A DNA stretch of 64,000 bases, taken from NCBI RefSeq assembly GCF_001275675.1, contig NZ_LITM01000010.1, positions 33,625-97,624 of the forward strand. The letters run 5' to 3'. The position numbers and the translations under genes were made by a program. This stretch comes from Lysinibacillus sp. FJAT-14745. Its GTDB lineage: Bacteria > Bacillota > Bacilli > Bacillales_A > Planococcaceae. Below the pieces are notes generated by a model. That model was not told the DNA's origin and did not search any database. It saw only the letters and a list, made by a program, of their open reading frames with translations. Every line of letters begins with the position of its first letter. Position 1 is the first letter of the stretch. This document shows, one piece after another, positions 52,924-62,142 of the stretch.

Positions 52924-54210
52924 ATGCAGCTTTCTATTAAACAAACTCAAGATTTGAATTTAGTGATGACTGCACAACTTCGTCAAGCCATCGAGTTACT
53001 ACAATATTCTACACTAGAATTAGAACAGTATATTCGTGAACAAGAGCTCGAAAATCCATTAGTAGAGTTAAGTGAACCGACATTTCAAGAACGTACACAT
53101 TTTTCAAAAGGTGTTAGCCGTCACACAAATATTTTGGAACATGTAACTAAATATGAAAAAAATATTCGTGATGATTTATTTGAGGAAATTAAGCTAACCT
53201 TCCATAAAGATCAGGACATTAAACTGCTTAAACATATTATTTATCATTTGGATGACAACGGCTACTATGAACAACCAATGACACCGACTTATCAAGATCA
53301 CGAAATCGAAAAAGGCATTCACTTATTACAAAACATTGGGCCACTTGGTGTTGGGGCACGGAATTTGAAAGAATGCCTGCTATTACAAACAATGTATTGT
53401 AAAAATAGCCCTGCTCACGCAGAAACAGTAATTTCCTTTTATCTTGATGAACTCGCTAATCAAAAATGGAAGCGTATTTCCAACGAGTTAGATATATCAC
53501 TTTATGAATTACAAGGAATTTATCAATTCATCCAAACTTTGCAGCCTAAGCTTAGCTCACTTTTTCATCAGGAAGCTATACATCATCATACACCGGATAT
53601 TATCGTTGAGATTGTTGATGGCGCCATCACTTTTTCATTAAATGATTATTATTTACCTAAAATCAATATACATGCGGACTATGCACCCTATATTACTGCC
53701 CATTCCTCTGAAAAGAGTTATTTTAAAAAGTATTTATCAGACTATCAATGGCTAGTTAACAGTATTGAGCAGCGCCGAAATACAATTATTAAAATCACGA
53801 AGGCACTTATTGAAAAGCAAAAAGCCTTTTTTACACATGGCTTTGATGCTATAGAGCCTCTTACTTTGCGTGAAATTGCTGAACAAATTGAAGTACATGA
53901 ATCGACAGTTAGCCGAGTGACAACAAATAAATATGTACAAACGGCTTTTGGGACATTTGAACTTCGAGATTTATTCACTTCTAAATTACAAACAGCAAAT
54001 GGTAACAGTGTTTCACAAATAAAGGTAAAATCACTTTTGTCAGACTATATTAAAACTGAAAATAAAAAGAAGCCTTTCTCAGATCAAAAAATTGCCGAGC
54101 ATTTCAACATCACACTTGGTATTGAAATATCACGTCGTACAATTGCAAAATACCGTGAAGAAATGAACATTCCGTCATCTGCAAGACGCAAAATGATTCA
54201 ATTTAATTAA
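52924..54210 (+). CDS. sigL: RNA polymerase sigma-54 factor SigL
   Basis: 428 residues from ATG 52924 (GGAGG 9 nt upstream). Region I is the glutamine/leucine-rich QLSIKQTQDLNLVMTAQLRQAIELLQYSTLELEQYI. The core-binding and HTH parts follow (LREIAEQIEVHESTVSRVTTNKYVQTAFGTFELRDLF), and the RpoN box is close to ISRRTIAKYREEMNIPSSARRK. It reads -24/-12 promoters and needs an enhancer-binding activator. Five such promoters occur in the surrounding 20 kb and an activator gene lies at 60028. Confidence 0.95.
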   Translation: MQLSIKQTQDLNLVMTAQLRQAIELLQYSTLELEQYIREQELENPLVELSEPTFQERTHFSKGVSRHTNILEHVTKYEKNIRDDLFEEIKLTFHKDQDIKLLKHIIYHLDDNGYYEQPMTPTYQDHEIEKGIHLLQNIGPLGVGARNLKECLLLQTMYCKNSPAHAETVISFYLDELANQKWKRISNELDISLYELQGIYQFIQTLQPKLSSLFHQEAIHHHTPDIIVEIVDGAITFSLNDYYLPKINIHADYAPYITAHSSEKSYFKKYLSDYQWLVNSIEQRRNTIIKITKALIEKQKAFFTHGFDAIEPLTLREIAEQIEVHESTVSRVTTNKYVQTAFGTFELRDLFTSKLQTANGNSVSQIKVKSLLSDYIKTENKKKPFSDQKIAEHFNITLGIEISRRTIAKYREEMNIPSSARRKMIQFN

Positions 54211-54217
54211 CTATTTT

Positions 54218-54253
54218 AAAAGGAGCTACTCTTAATTTGGTAGCTCCTTTTCC
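54218..54253 (+). terminator. Intrinsic terminator of sigL
   Basis: AAAAGGAGCTAC pairs with GTAGCTCCTTTT, 8 nt after the stop codon. Confidence 0.8.
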
Positions 54254-54265
54254 TATAGATGAAGG

Positions 54266-54330
54266 CTTACCAGGTTGATTGCCGTTCTGACTGGGCACTT
54301 CCCTAAGGCATACGATGAGCCCAAGGAATC
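54266..54330. repeat. Fragment of the terminal-inverted-repeat family (copy I)
   Basis: GGTTGATTGCCGTTCTGACTGGGCACTTCCC matches the right-hand interior of the long copies; the other end is missing. It abuts the end of the aldehyde dehydrogenase gene. Confidence 0.5.
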
Positions 54331-54333
54331 GGC

Positions 54334-55818
54334 TTAGTTTTGCTTCATATTTACGAAGACACTTTTAACTTCCGTATAGTTGGACAAGCCATATTCGCCG
54401 CCCATTTCGCGACCAACACCCGATTGCTTGTAACCTCCGAATGGCATCGTTTCCCATTCTAAACCAAAATCATTAATCCATACCGTTCCTGCTTGTAGCT
54501 TACTAGCGATATAATGTGCTTTTTTCACATTTTCAGTCCAGATACTTGCTGCGAGTCCATACTTACTATCATTTGCACGAGTAATCACCTCTTCTACTGT
54601 GTCAAATGACAAAATAGACATAACCGGTCCGAAAATTTCTTCACGAGCAATTGTCATATCATCCTGTACGTCAGCAAATACAGTTGGTTGTACGAAATAC
54701 CCTTTGTTAAATTCACGCTCCCCGCCTGCTACTAGGCGCGCACCTTCTTCTTTTCCTTTTTCAATGAAACCAAGTACTGTATTCAATTGTTTTTGTGAAA
54801 CAAGTGGCCCCATATCTGTTTCTGAATCTAGCCCTGGTCCTAATTTTAATGCTTTTGCTTTTTCGGCAAGTCGCTCAACAAACTGATCGTATAAGCTACT
54901 GTGTACAAAGACCCTTGTACATGCACTACAATTTTGTCCGTGATTGTACATTGTCCCAGCAAATGTTCCTTCTATTGCCTCTTCTACGTCTGCATCTTGT
55001 AAAACGATTGCTGGAGATTTACCCCCAAGCTCCAATGTTACACTTTTCACATCGTCTGCTGCTTTTTTCATAACGTGAATTCCAGTTTTTGTGGATCCAG
55101 TGAATGCTACCTTGGCTACACCTTTATGTGTAACAACAGCCTCACCTGCTTCACCCGTGCCTGGTACGATGTTCACAACACCATCTGGGAAGCCAGCTTG
55201 TTTCATTAATTGACCTACGTACAATAACGATAATGGCGTTTCCGCTGCCGGCTTAATAACAACTGTACAACCTACCGCTAATGCCGAGCCTAATTTCCAG
55301 GCAGCCATTGCAAGTGGAAAATTCCATGGAATGATTTGCCCTACAACCCCTACTGGCTCATGGACAATGTAGTTTAAGTAATCCTTTGATACTTGCACCG
55401 TTTTTCCTGTTATTTTTGTTGCCCATCCTGCATAATAACGGAAATGTTGAACAGTACCGTCCACATCATCAGCTAAAGCCGTTTTGTATGGCTTACCGTT
55501 ATCTAATGATTCTAGCTGTGCAAGTTCTTCTCGATGCTCCTCTAGTAAATCTGCAAATTTATAAATAATACGTGAGCGTTCTGCTGTATCCATGATGGAC
55601 CATTCATTATCAAATGCTTTTTGTGCAGCCAGTACAGCTATATCGATATCTTCAGCTTGTGCTTCATGTACTGTTGCAATGACCTCTTCGTTTGCCGGGT
55701 TTAATACTTCAAATGTTTTACCCGATTGAGAATGTACATATTCACCATTAATATATAAACCAATTGTCGATTGTAAAAATTCCTTCACCCTTGGTTTCAA
55801 TGTTAATAATGCCTCCAT
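54334..55818 (-). CDS. Aldehyde dehydrogenase, probable 2-oxoglutarate semialdehyde dehydrogenase
   Basis: 494 residues from ATG 55818 (AAGGAG 8 nt upstream; ATG 55839 lies ahead of that site). PWNFPLAMAAWKLGSALAVG, FTGSTKTG, ELGGKSP (Glu263) and GQNCSACTR (Cys297) are the ALDH landmarks. By sequence type alone it could be a betaine- or general aldehyde dehydrogenase. Its place as last gene of the hydroxyproline operon, after the deaminase, indicates oxidation of 2-oxoglutarate semialdehyde to 2-oxoglutarate, feeding the TCA cycle. Confidence 0.8.
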   Translation of the reverse strand: MEALLTLKPRVKEFLQSTIGLYINGEYVHSQSGKTFEVLNPANEEVIATVHEAQAEDIDIAVLAAQKAFDNEWSIMDTAERSRIIYKFADLLEEHREELAQLESLDNGKPYKTALADDVDGTVQHFRYYAGWATKITGKTVQVSKDYLNYIVHEPVGVVGQIIPWNFPLAMAAWKLGSALAVGCTVVIKPAAETPLSLLYVGQLMKQAGFPDGVVNIVPGTGEAGEAVVTHKGVAKVAFTGSTKTGIHVMKKAADDVKSVTLELGGKSPAIVLQDADVEEAIEGTFAGTMYNHGQNCSACTRVFVHSSLYDQFVERLAEKAKALKLGPGLDSETDMGPLVSQKQLNTVLGFIEKGKEEGARLVAGGEREFNKGYFVQPTVFADVQDDMTIAREEIFGPVMSILSFDTVEEVITRANDSKYGLAASIWTENVKKAHYIASKLQAGTVWINDFGLEWETMPFGGYKQSGVGREMGGEYGLSNYTEVKSVFVNMKQN

Positions 55819-55844
55819 ATTTGACACTCCTTTTCTCATAAATA

Positions 55845-56747
55845 TTATTTATGTTCCGCTATCAGTACGTCTAAGTCAGCCATGATTGCTTTTAGTTGTG
55901 CATCTTCTTCCTCTGTTAATGGAAGACGCGGTAAACGGCAAGGTCCGCCCGCCCAGCCCTTTAATTCCATTGCACGTTTTGCAATTTGTACGTATTTACC
56001 TGATCCTTCTAAAAACGCACATAATGGTAATAAACGATCATAAATAGCCCACGCTTCATCCAGATTGTCGTCCTTTACATTGTTATACAATTCCGTTACA
56101 AGTTCAGGCACGATGTTTCCTGATACAGAAATCCAACCAACACCACCAACAAGGAATGATTCAATTGCTAAATCTTCTGAACCACAGAACACTTTAATGT
56201 TGTCTCGTCCTTGACGCACAATATCACGCGCTTTGCCGATGCTACCGCTTGATTCTTTAATATGTGTAATGTTTGGTACGTCTCGGCCTACTTTTAATAT
56301 TGTTTCTAAGCCAATATCCACACCAGAAGTGAATGGATTATTATAAATCATAATTGGGAAGCTTACTGATTCTGCAACTGATTTAAAATGTAAATAGATT
56401 TCTTCATCTTTTGGATGTGCGTAATAAGAGTTAATGAGCAAAGCTGCATCCGCTCCTGCTTGTTCAGCCTGTTGTGTATACGCGATTGCCTCCGCTGTTG
56501 TTTCTGCAGCCGTACCAACAATTAATGTAATACGACCTTTAATTTGATCAACCGCTACTTCTACTGCTTTAAAGCGCTCTTCTTTAGATAAACTTACGAA
56601 TTCGCCTGTACTACCGTTAATGGCAATACCTGTTACGCCAGCTTCAATAAAACGCTCGATGTTTTGACGGAAGCCATCCCAATCGATGTCTGTTTGGTTT
56701 AACATTGGCGTTACTAATACTGGAAATGAACCTTCTAATTTTTTCAT
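55845..56747 (-). CDS. DapA-family lyase, probable pyrroline-4-hydroxy-2-carboxylate deaminase
   Basis: 300 residues, TIM barrel of the DHDPS/NAL superfamily: INGSTGEFVSLSKEER (GxTGE), the Tyr in MIYNNP (135) and the Schiff-base Lys in HIKESSG (164). In hydroxyproline catabolism such an enzyme converts cis-4-hydroxy-pyrroline-carboxylate to 2-oxoglutarate semialdehyde and ammonia. A true DapA role is less likely given the neighbours. GGAGGAAAG precedes the ATG. Between the racemase-like gene and the aldehyde dehydrogenase gene, 26-31 nt gaps. Confidence 0.8.
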   Translation of the reverse strand: MKKLEGSFPVLVTPMLNQTDIDWDGFRQNIERFIEAGVTGIAINGSTGEFVSLSKEERFKAVEVAVDQIKGRITLIVGTAAETTAEAIAYTQQAEQAGADAALLINSYYAHPKDEEIYLHFKSVAESVSFPIMIYNNPFTSGVDIGLETILKVGRDVPNITHIKESSGSIGKARDIVRQGRDNIKVFCGSEDLAIESFLVGGVGWISVSGNIVPELVTELYNNVKDDNLDEAWAIYDRLLPLCAFLEGSGKYVQIAKRAMELKGWAGGPCRLPRLPLTEEEDAQLKAIMADLDVLIAEHK

Positions 56748-56778
56748 ACTTCTTTCCTCCTAAGTAATTCAATTATAT

Positions 56779-57651
56779 TTACACAATGACAAATCCTTGT
56801 TGTAGCGGATCTTCACTGTCTACTACAAATTGATGGTTTCCTGTGATATATCCTGTTAATGCAATTTCGTAGCCAACCTCATGTTTGTTGACAATTTCAA
56901 TACTGCTGCAAAAAATACTGTTATTTTTTTGAACAGCCTCATCGCCTAAGACTGCTAGTAATGCAAGTGTACTATCTACACTTGGCGAGCGAAGAATATA
57001 GCCATCACGTTCAAATGTTACTGAACGTACTTCACCGTCTACTTTTTCATACACAATGACACCATCAGCTGCACTATATTTTGTACTTTCGTTTACTCCC
57101 CAAGTACTAATATCTGCTAACTCATCAAGGACAAGTGCCTTGAATTGTTGTGGCTTTTCTAAAACAATATAACGTCGCTCACCATCTACCACTACAAACT
57201 CCTCTTCTACTAGCGCTGGCTTCACTGTCAGTTGAACTGATAGTACTTCATCCTTTTTCTCCGAAAGTTGTACATTTACTTTGTAAATACCTTTTACTGT
57301 TTCAATCGTATACATATCATTCTCTGATACTTCAATTGTTCCAAGCTCTATTAATGCTGTCGTCGTAGCTACAAGTGCCTCATACTTAAAATCTGTAGAG
57401 GCATCGTGCTGGAAAAATAATAAACGGAATGATGCAACAGTTGATGGCAAGATAATGCATCCGTTCATACCACGATGCCCACGTGGTTCGTTTAATAGAA
57501 GTTGTTTTGTATTTTCAAATTGTGTATTTAATGCATTAGCCGCTTCCACAATATTTTCCTGAGAAATTGCGATAGGCGATTGCACGACTATGCGAAAAGC
57601 TTCTCCAACTACCTGTGTATCAATCGTTTGAAAAGACTTATGATAGTTCAT
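56779..57651 (-). CDS. Proline-racemase homologue lacking both catalytic cysteines
   Basis: 290 residues, clearly of the proline racemase fold: the NEPRGHRGMNGCII block matches NEPRGHSVMSGVII of the neighbouring epimerase. But MCGHDTIG is replaced by FKYEALVA (around 88-95) and RSPCGTGT by RSPSVDST (Ser224 for Cys). It is also about 50 residues shorter. It cannot work by the usual two-Cys mechanism. It may be a regulatory subunit, a hydroxyproline-binding protein or an enzyme with a new chemistry. The open frame is intact, with AGGAGGTT upstream, and lies inside the operon. Confidence 0.8.
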   Translation of the reverse strand: MNYHKSFQTIDTQVVGEAFRIVVQSPIAISQENIVEAANALNTQFENTKQLLLNEPRGHRGMNGCIILPSTVASFRLLFFQHDASTDFKYEALVATTTALIELGTIEVSENDMYTIETVKGIYKVNVQLSEKKDEVLSVQLTVKPALVEEEFVVVDGERRYIVLEKPQQFKALVLDELADISTWGVNESTKYSAADGVIVYEKVDGEVRSVTFERDGYILRSPSVDSTLALLAVLGDEAVQKNNSIFCSSIEIVNKHEVGYEIALTGYITGNHQFVVDSEDPLQQGFVIV

Positions 57652-57665
57652 ATATCTAACCTCCT

Positions 57666-58685
57666 TTAGTGATTCATTGGTGGAATCATCAGGTAGCCTT
57701 CTTTTAACGGGTCCTGATCATTGTAAAAGAATCGATGCATCCCCATTACCCATGCAGATCCTGTTATTTCTGGGATAACGGCTGTTAAATCGCCAACAGC
57801 TACTTCCTCTAGTACACGCGCTTGAAACAATGTACCTACAATACTTTCATAAATGAACGGTTCATTAATAGAGAGCTCATTTTTCGTGTACAGTGTCGCA
57901 ATTTTTGCTGAAGTACCTGTACCACATGGCGAACGATCAATGCCGCCCGGCGGTACAACGACTGTATTTTTTAAATCTGCTAATTCATTTACTGGATCTG
58001 TATAAAACTCGATATGCGTTAACCCATGAATAAACGAAAACTCAGGATGTACGATCTCTTCCTTGGCATTCACGGCATTGCGAAGACGAATACCTGTATT
58101 AATAATATTCGTAGCATTTTCTACTGATAAATCGAGATCTATTTTTCTAGCATCAATAATGCCGTAAAAATTACCTCCATACGCAATTTCACATTCAACA
58201 ATACCGAGTGCAGGGTCTTCAATTTCAACTGTCTTTAATAGAAAAGAAGGGACATTTTTAAACGTTACTTCCTTGGCCATGCCCTCTTCTACTTTAATCT
58301 TTACATCAATTAAACCTGCTGGCGTGTCTAATTTAATATGAGTATAAGGGGTTTGAACCTCAATTAAATTCGATTCAACAAGTGCTGTGCAAACGCCAAT
58401 TGTGTCATGCCCACACATCGGTAAGTAGCCACCAGTTTCAATATAAATCACACCTAAATCAGCTTCTGGATGGCAAGGGTCCGTAATAATAACGCCTGAC
58501 ATGACGCTATGTCCTCGAGGCTCGTTCATAAGAAATTTTCGGATCCAGTCAAAGTGCTTTTGCATATAAAGCATTTTGTCAGACATCGTTTCACCTTCAA
58601 GCTTCGGCATGCCACTAATGAGTGAACGCGTTGGATTTCCACCTGTATGGGTATCAATTGTTGTAAATAACTTTTGAAATTTCAT
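57666..58685 (-). CDS. 4-hydroxyproline 2-epimerase (proline racemase family)
   Basis: 339 residues. Both catalytic cysteines are present: Cys91 in MCGHDTIG and Cys254 in RSPCGTGT. With the downstream deaminase and the D-amino-acid oxidase-type dehydrogenase, the best assignment is trans-4-hydroxy-L-proline to cis-4-hydroxy-D-proline epimerisation; proline racemase is the alternative. The gene overlaps the oxidase gene by 4 nt (ATGA). The first step of the pathway. Confidence 0.85.
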   Translation of the reverse strand: MKFQKLFTTIDTHTGGNPTRSLISGMPKLEGETMSDKMLYMQKHFDWIRKFLMNEPRGHSVMSGVIITDPCHPEADLGVIYIETGGYLPMCGHDTIGVCTALVESNLIEVQTPYTHIKLDTPAGLIDVKIKVEEGMAKEVTFKNVPSFLLKTVEIEDPALGIVECEIAYGGNFYGIIDARKIDLDLSVENATNIINTGIRLRNAVNAKEEIVHPEFSFIHGLTHIEFYTDPVNELADLKNTVVVPPGGIDRSPCGTGTSAKIATLYTKNELSINEPFIYESIVGTLFQARVLEEVAVGDLTAVIPEITGSAWVMGMHRFFYNDQDPLKEGYLMIPPMNH

Positions 58686-59863
58686 TTGTGGAGTACCCCT
58701 TTCTTAAATCTATTAATATTTACTGGCTCAGTAGGAATACATGTATCTTTGTGTTGTAGCAATTCTTGCACAAGCTTTCCTGTGACTGCCGCTAAGCTAA
58801 TACCGTCCCCTTCATGGCCTGCCGCTATGTAGAAGCCTGGTACCTCTGCTACTTCACAAATAATTGGTAAATGATCCTCTGTCCATGGTCTTAGCCCCGC
58901 ATATGTACGAATAACCGACATATCAGCGATTTTCGGATAAAAGCGCACTGCACGTCTGGCAATCATTTTCACGACATCATGATTTACTTTCGTATCAAAG
59001 CCAACAAATTGGCGACTACTCCCTATTAAAAAGTTTTGTGCTTCTGTCGGTTCAAATACTAAAGCAACCCCATATTTTTCGATATCCGCATCCACCATAC
59101 GCTCTCCACCGAATTTAGAAATCAAATAACCGAATTCCATTACCTTTCTTAGACCTACTGGTTGCTGACGTGATGCAACGATAATATGACCTTTACGTGG
59201 TTTAATAGGTACGTCAACGTCGAGCATTTGTCCAATAATCGGTGCCCAAATACCACAAGCATTAATAACTTTATTGGCTGTCATTATCCCTTCGTTAGTC
59301 TCGATTAAAAACGTGCCACTTGGTTGTTTCTTTATGTTTTTTACTTCTGTATGCTTTCGTATTTTTGCACCAAATTTTTCTGCTGAATGGAACATAGAAA
59401 ATGTCAGCATATAAGGATTTACTGTGGAATCTGTTTTACACTCCAATCCACCATACAAATCATCTGCAAAAAATTTTGACTCGTTACGCAAGTCTGCGCG
59501 ATCTAACATATTAAAATCTAAACCCGCTTCTTGTTGACGAGTTACCCATTGCTGAGCGGCTTCCATTTCTACATCACTTTCACAAACAAGAATACTTCCA
59601 GGGTTGCGATATTCAAATTTAATGTCCAAATCTTTATCTAACTCATGTACTAATTGTTGGCTTACTAATGACATCTGGCTATCAAAACCCGGATCCTTAT
59701 CTATAGCTAAAATATTGCCATCACAGCGAGAAGACGTACCACTCGCCAATTCATTTTTTTCGAGTACCATTATTTCTAGACCCGCCTTTGCACAATAATA
59801 AGCAATTGCCCCGCCAATAATGCCACCGCCAATAACTACGATATCATGATGAGATTTCTGCAA
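58682..59863 (-). CDS. FAD-dependent D-hydroxyproline dehydrogenase subunit (DAAO/DadA-like)
   Basis: 393 residues. An FAD-binding VIGGGIIGGAIAYYCAKAG opens the protein and the GHEGDGISLAAVTGKLV segment is near the C-terminus, typical of the glycine oxidase/D-amino acid dehydrogenase family. In multi-subunit Hyp/proline dehydrogenases (LhpB of LhpBEF in Pseudomonas) this subunit oxidises the substrate; the partner subunits are encoded divergently at 61877-63691. First gene of the minus operon, behind the sigma-54 promoter at 59898. Confidence 0.85.
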   Translation of the reverse strand: MQKSHHDIVVIGGGIIGGAIAYYCAKAGLEIMVLEKNELASGTSSRCDGNILAIDKDPGFDSQMSLVSQQLVHELDKDLDIKFEYRNPGSILVCESDVEMEAAQQWVTRQQEAGLDFNMLDRADLRNESKFFADDLYGGLECKTDSTVNPYMLTFSMFHSAEKFGAKIRKHTEVKNIKKQPSGTFLIETNEGIMTANKVINACGIWAPIIGQMLDVDVPIKPRKGHIIVASRQQPVGLRKVMEFGYLISKFGGERMVDADIEKYGVALVFEPTEAQNFLIGSSRQFVGFDTKVNHDVVKMIARRAVRFYPKIADMSVIRTYAGLRPWTEDHLPIICEVAEVPGFYIAAGHEGDGISLAAVTGKLVQELLQHKDTCIPTEPVNINRFKKGVLHK

Positions 59864-59897
59864 GACTCTCCCCCCCTTTTGCTAGCACTTAACATTC

Positions 59898-59914
59898 TGC
59901 AAAAAACGTGCCAA
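59898..59914 (-). promoter_or_regulatory. Sigma-54 (-24/-12) promoter of the hydroxyproline operon
   Basis: On the minus strand TTGGCACGTTTTTTGCA is a perfect match to TTGGCAC-N5-TTGCA, 35 nt before the oxidase start codon. It drives five genes down to 54334. Confidence 0.85.
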
Positions 59915-60027
59915 TCTATCTATTCGAAATTTGTTTGATAAACTATGTAGTATGTGTCAAAATTATTTATATTATTCAAAAAAATTGGACGAATGATTGA
60001 CGAATGATTAATGAAGGGGGCCTTATT

Positions 60028-61734
60028 TTGCATCCATACCATTTAATTATGAATAAAATGTTAAAACGGAATTTGGCTTTTATCCCAATAGAGAATGTTG
60101 TGACTATACTTAACGATGACAAGATACAGTACTTTGTCATTGAAAATGATAAACCTTATGCAGTGAAACGAGGGAAAAGAAAAAGTGATTTTGAATATAT
60201 AGCCTGTCAAATTGTCCGCACGGATTGTCCAATCAAAACAGCACTTGATTATTTGGAGGAATATGAATTCTTACTTATACGTGATGAAACAAAACAATAT
60301 ATAGGATATTTATCGAAAGATTCCTTGATGTACGATCTCGCGTATGAATTAGAGTGTATAAACGCTTATTTAAACACCATTTTAGAAACGATTAATGAAT
60401 CGTGTACTGTCATTGATCGTCAGCAAAACGTGATTTATTGGACTAAAGGAGCGGAAAGTATTTTTTCTGTATCTGGGGAAAATATTATTGGAAAGCCAAT
60501 TACAGATTTCTTTAAAGAAGATCAACTTGAAATTTTACATACATTGCAGCATAGAAAATCCGTTTATCAACAACAGCATTTTCCGCGTGAAGATCTAGTT
60601 GTAATGATTAATTCCAACCCTGTTATGTTAAACGATCAAACGATAGGCGCAGTCGTTGCCGAAACAGACATTACCCATGTAAAAAAATTAAACGAAGAGC
60701 TTCATATTACTTCTGAAAAATTATTGAATTTAGAGAAACAGATGAATACGAACGGCTTAGCCTTTGACCCATTTACACTTATTCGTGGTAATAGCCCCAC
60801 ACTGAAAAAGGTGCTCGAAAAAGTAAAAAAGGTCGCAAAAACCGAGGCAAATATTTTAATCTATGGAGAAAGTGGTGTCGGGAAAGAGCTTTTCGCACGA
60901 GCAGTCCACGCAATTCGTGAAAAACCAGATGCCCCATTTGTAGCCATCAACTGTGGGGCCATTCCAAGTGGCTTATTCGAAAGTGAGATTTTTGGTTATG
61001 AAAAAGGAGCCTTTTCTGGAGCACATCAAAAAGGAAAAAAAGGAAAAGTTGAGCTTGCACGAGGAGGTACACTGTTTTTAGATGAAATTGGAGAAATGCC
61101 TTTAGATATGCAAGTAAAGATTTTACGATTGCTGCAAGAAAAAACATTTTATGCAGTAGGCGGCACAAAAGAAATGGATGTCGATTTTAATTTAGTAGCC
61201 GCTACTAACAGGGATCTGAAGCAATTGGTGGAAGAAGGGAAATTCAGAGAAGATTTATATTATCGTTTAAATGTCGTAAATTTCACGGTGCCACCACTAC
61301 GAGAACGGGCTTCAGATATTTTGGAGATTAGTAACTACTTCTTATATGAAAAATCCATTAAGTACAATCGGCCCATTCAAGGAATTCCGCCTGAAATTTC
61401 ACAGATTCTTTTGCAGTATCAATGGCCAGGAAATGTTCGTGAACTAGGTAATGTTATAGAACGCCTCGTTGTTTTTTCTGATGAAGGGGCAATTCATATA
61501 GAAGATTTACCTGCAGATATTTTAGCAGCTGTTCCAAAAAGTGAAAAGCTTGATGTACGAAAGGATTTTCCACAAGGGATGGAACTAAGCAATCAACTTG
61601 AGCATTATGAGCGTGAAATTATTTTAGAGCAGCTTGCTTTAGTAAATGGCAATAAAAAAATATGTGCCAAAAATTTAGGCATTACTCGAGCAACATTATA
61701 CAATCGATTAAAAAAATTAAACATCGATGTCTAA
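60028..61734 (+). CDS. Sigma-54-dependent activator with a PAS domain (hydroxyproline regulator)
   Basis: 568 residues from a TTG at 60028, 7 nt after AAGGGGG. Order: an N-terminal domain of about 110 residues of unknown type, a PAS domain (about 115-215, TVIDRQQNVIYWTKGAESIF), the AAA+ domain with Walker A GESGVGKE, the sigma-54-contact loop GAFSGA (Ser where Thr is usual) and Walker B GGTLFLDEIGEM, and a Fis-type HTH (NKKICAKNLGITRATLYNRLKKL). Located between the two divergent sigma-54 operons it should activate both, probably on a hydroxyproline signal. Confidence 0.9.
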   Translation: MHPYHLIMNKMLKRNLAFIPIENVVTILNDDKIQYFVIENDKPYAVKRGKRKSDFEYIACQIVRTDCPIKTALDYLEEYEFLLIRDETKQYIGYLSKDSLMYDLAYELECINAYLNTILETINESCTVIDRQQNVIYWTKGAESIFSVSGENIIGKPITDFFKEDQLEILHTLQHRKSVYQQQHFPREDLVVMINSNPVMLNDQTIGAVVAETDITHVKKLNEELHITSEKLLNLEKQMNTNGLAFDPFTLIRGNSPTLKKVLEKVKKVAKTEANILIYGESGVGKELFARAVHAIREKPDAPFVAINCGAIPSGLFESEIFGYEKGAFSGAHQKGKKGKVELARGGTLFLDEIGEMPLDMQVKILRLLQEKTFYAVGGTKEMDVDFNLVAATNRDLKQLVEEGKFREDLYYRLNVVNFTVPPLRERASDILEISNYFLYEKSIKYNRPIQGIPPEISQILLQYQWPGNVRELGNVIERLVVFSDEGAIHIEDLPADILAAVPKSEKLDVRKDFPQGMELSNQLEHYEREIILEQLALVNGNKKICAKNLGITRATLYNRLKKLNIDV

Positions 61735-61817
61735 TTTTTTGAAATGAGTGTCAATGTTTTTATACACTTTTCTTTCAATTTGCATTAAGCCATTAATGTA
61801 CTTCTAAAAACACTTCA

Positions 61818-61833
61818 TGGCACAGTTTTTGCA
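61818..61833 (+). promoter_or_regulatory. Sigma-54 (-24/-12) promoter of the dehydrogenase-subunit operon
   Basis: TGGCACAGTTTTTGCA fits TGGCAC-N5-TTGCA exactly; start site about 45 nt before ATG 61877. Confidence 0.85.
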
Positions 61834-61876
61834 GTAACTAATATGTAAATAAAATTCCTTACTTAGGGGTGTAGTT

Positions 61877-62140
61877 ATGCAAAATAAATCTATGATTGTA
61901 TGTCGCTGTGAAGAAGTTAGCTACGATGAACTCGTAGAAGTAGCATCTAAAAATAATTGCTCTGCTCGTGAACTTAAGCTACGAACGCGGGCAGGTATGG
62001 GCTATTGTGGTGGTCGTACTTGTCGTACAATGGTTGATCAAATCGCACACAAACATCACCCACGACCAGACTGCGAAATTTCATTAAAATATCAGGCACC
62101 CATTCGTCCTGTGCGGTTTGCCGATCTAGGGGAGGTTTAA
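61877..62140 (+). CDS. BFD-like [2Fe-2S]-binding protein of the dehydrogenase complex
   Basis: 87 residues with the BFD cysteine pattern: VCRCEEVSYDEL (CxC) and GYCGGRTCRTM (CxxxxC). Such subunits carry an iron-sulfur cluster between the flavin subunits of hydroxyproline/proline/opine dehydrogenases, here as a free small protein instead of being fused to the large subunit. It is the first gene of the plus-strand operon; the next gene begins 2 nt after its stop. Confidence 0.8.
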   Translation: MQNKSMIVCRCEEVSYDELVEVASKNNCSARELKLRTRAGMGYCGGRTCRTMVDQIAHKHHPRPDCEISLKYQAPIRPVRFADLGEV

Positions 62141-62142
62141 TA

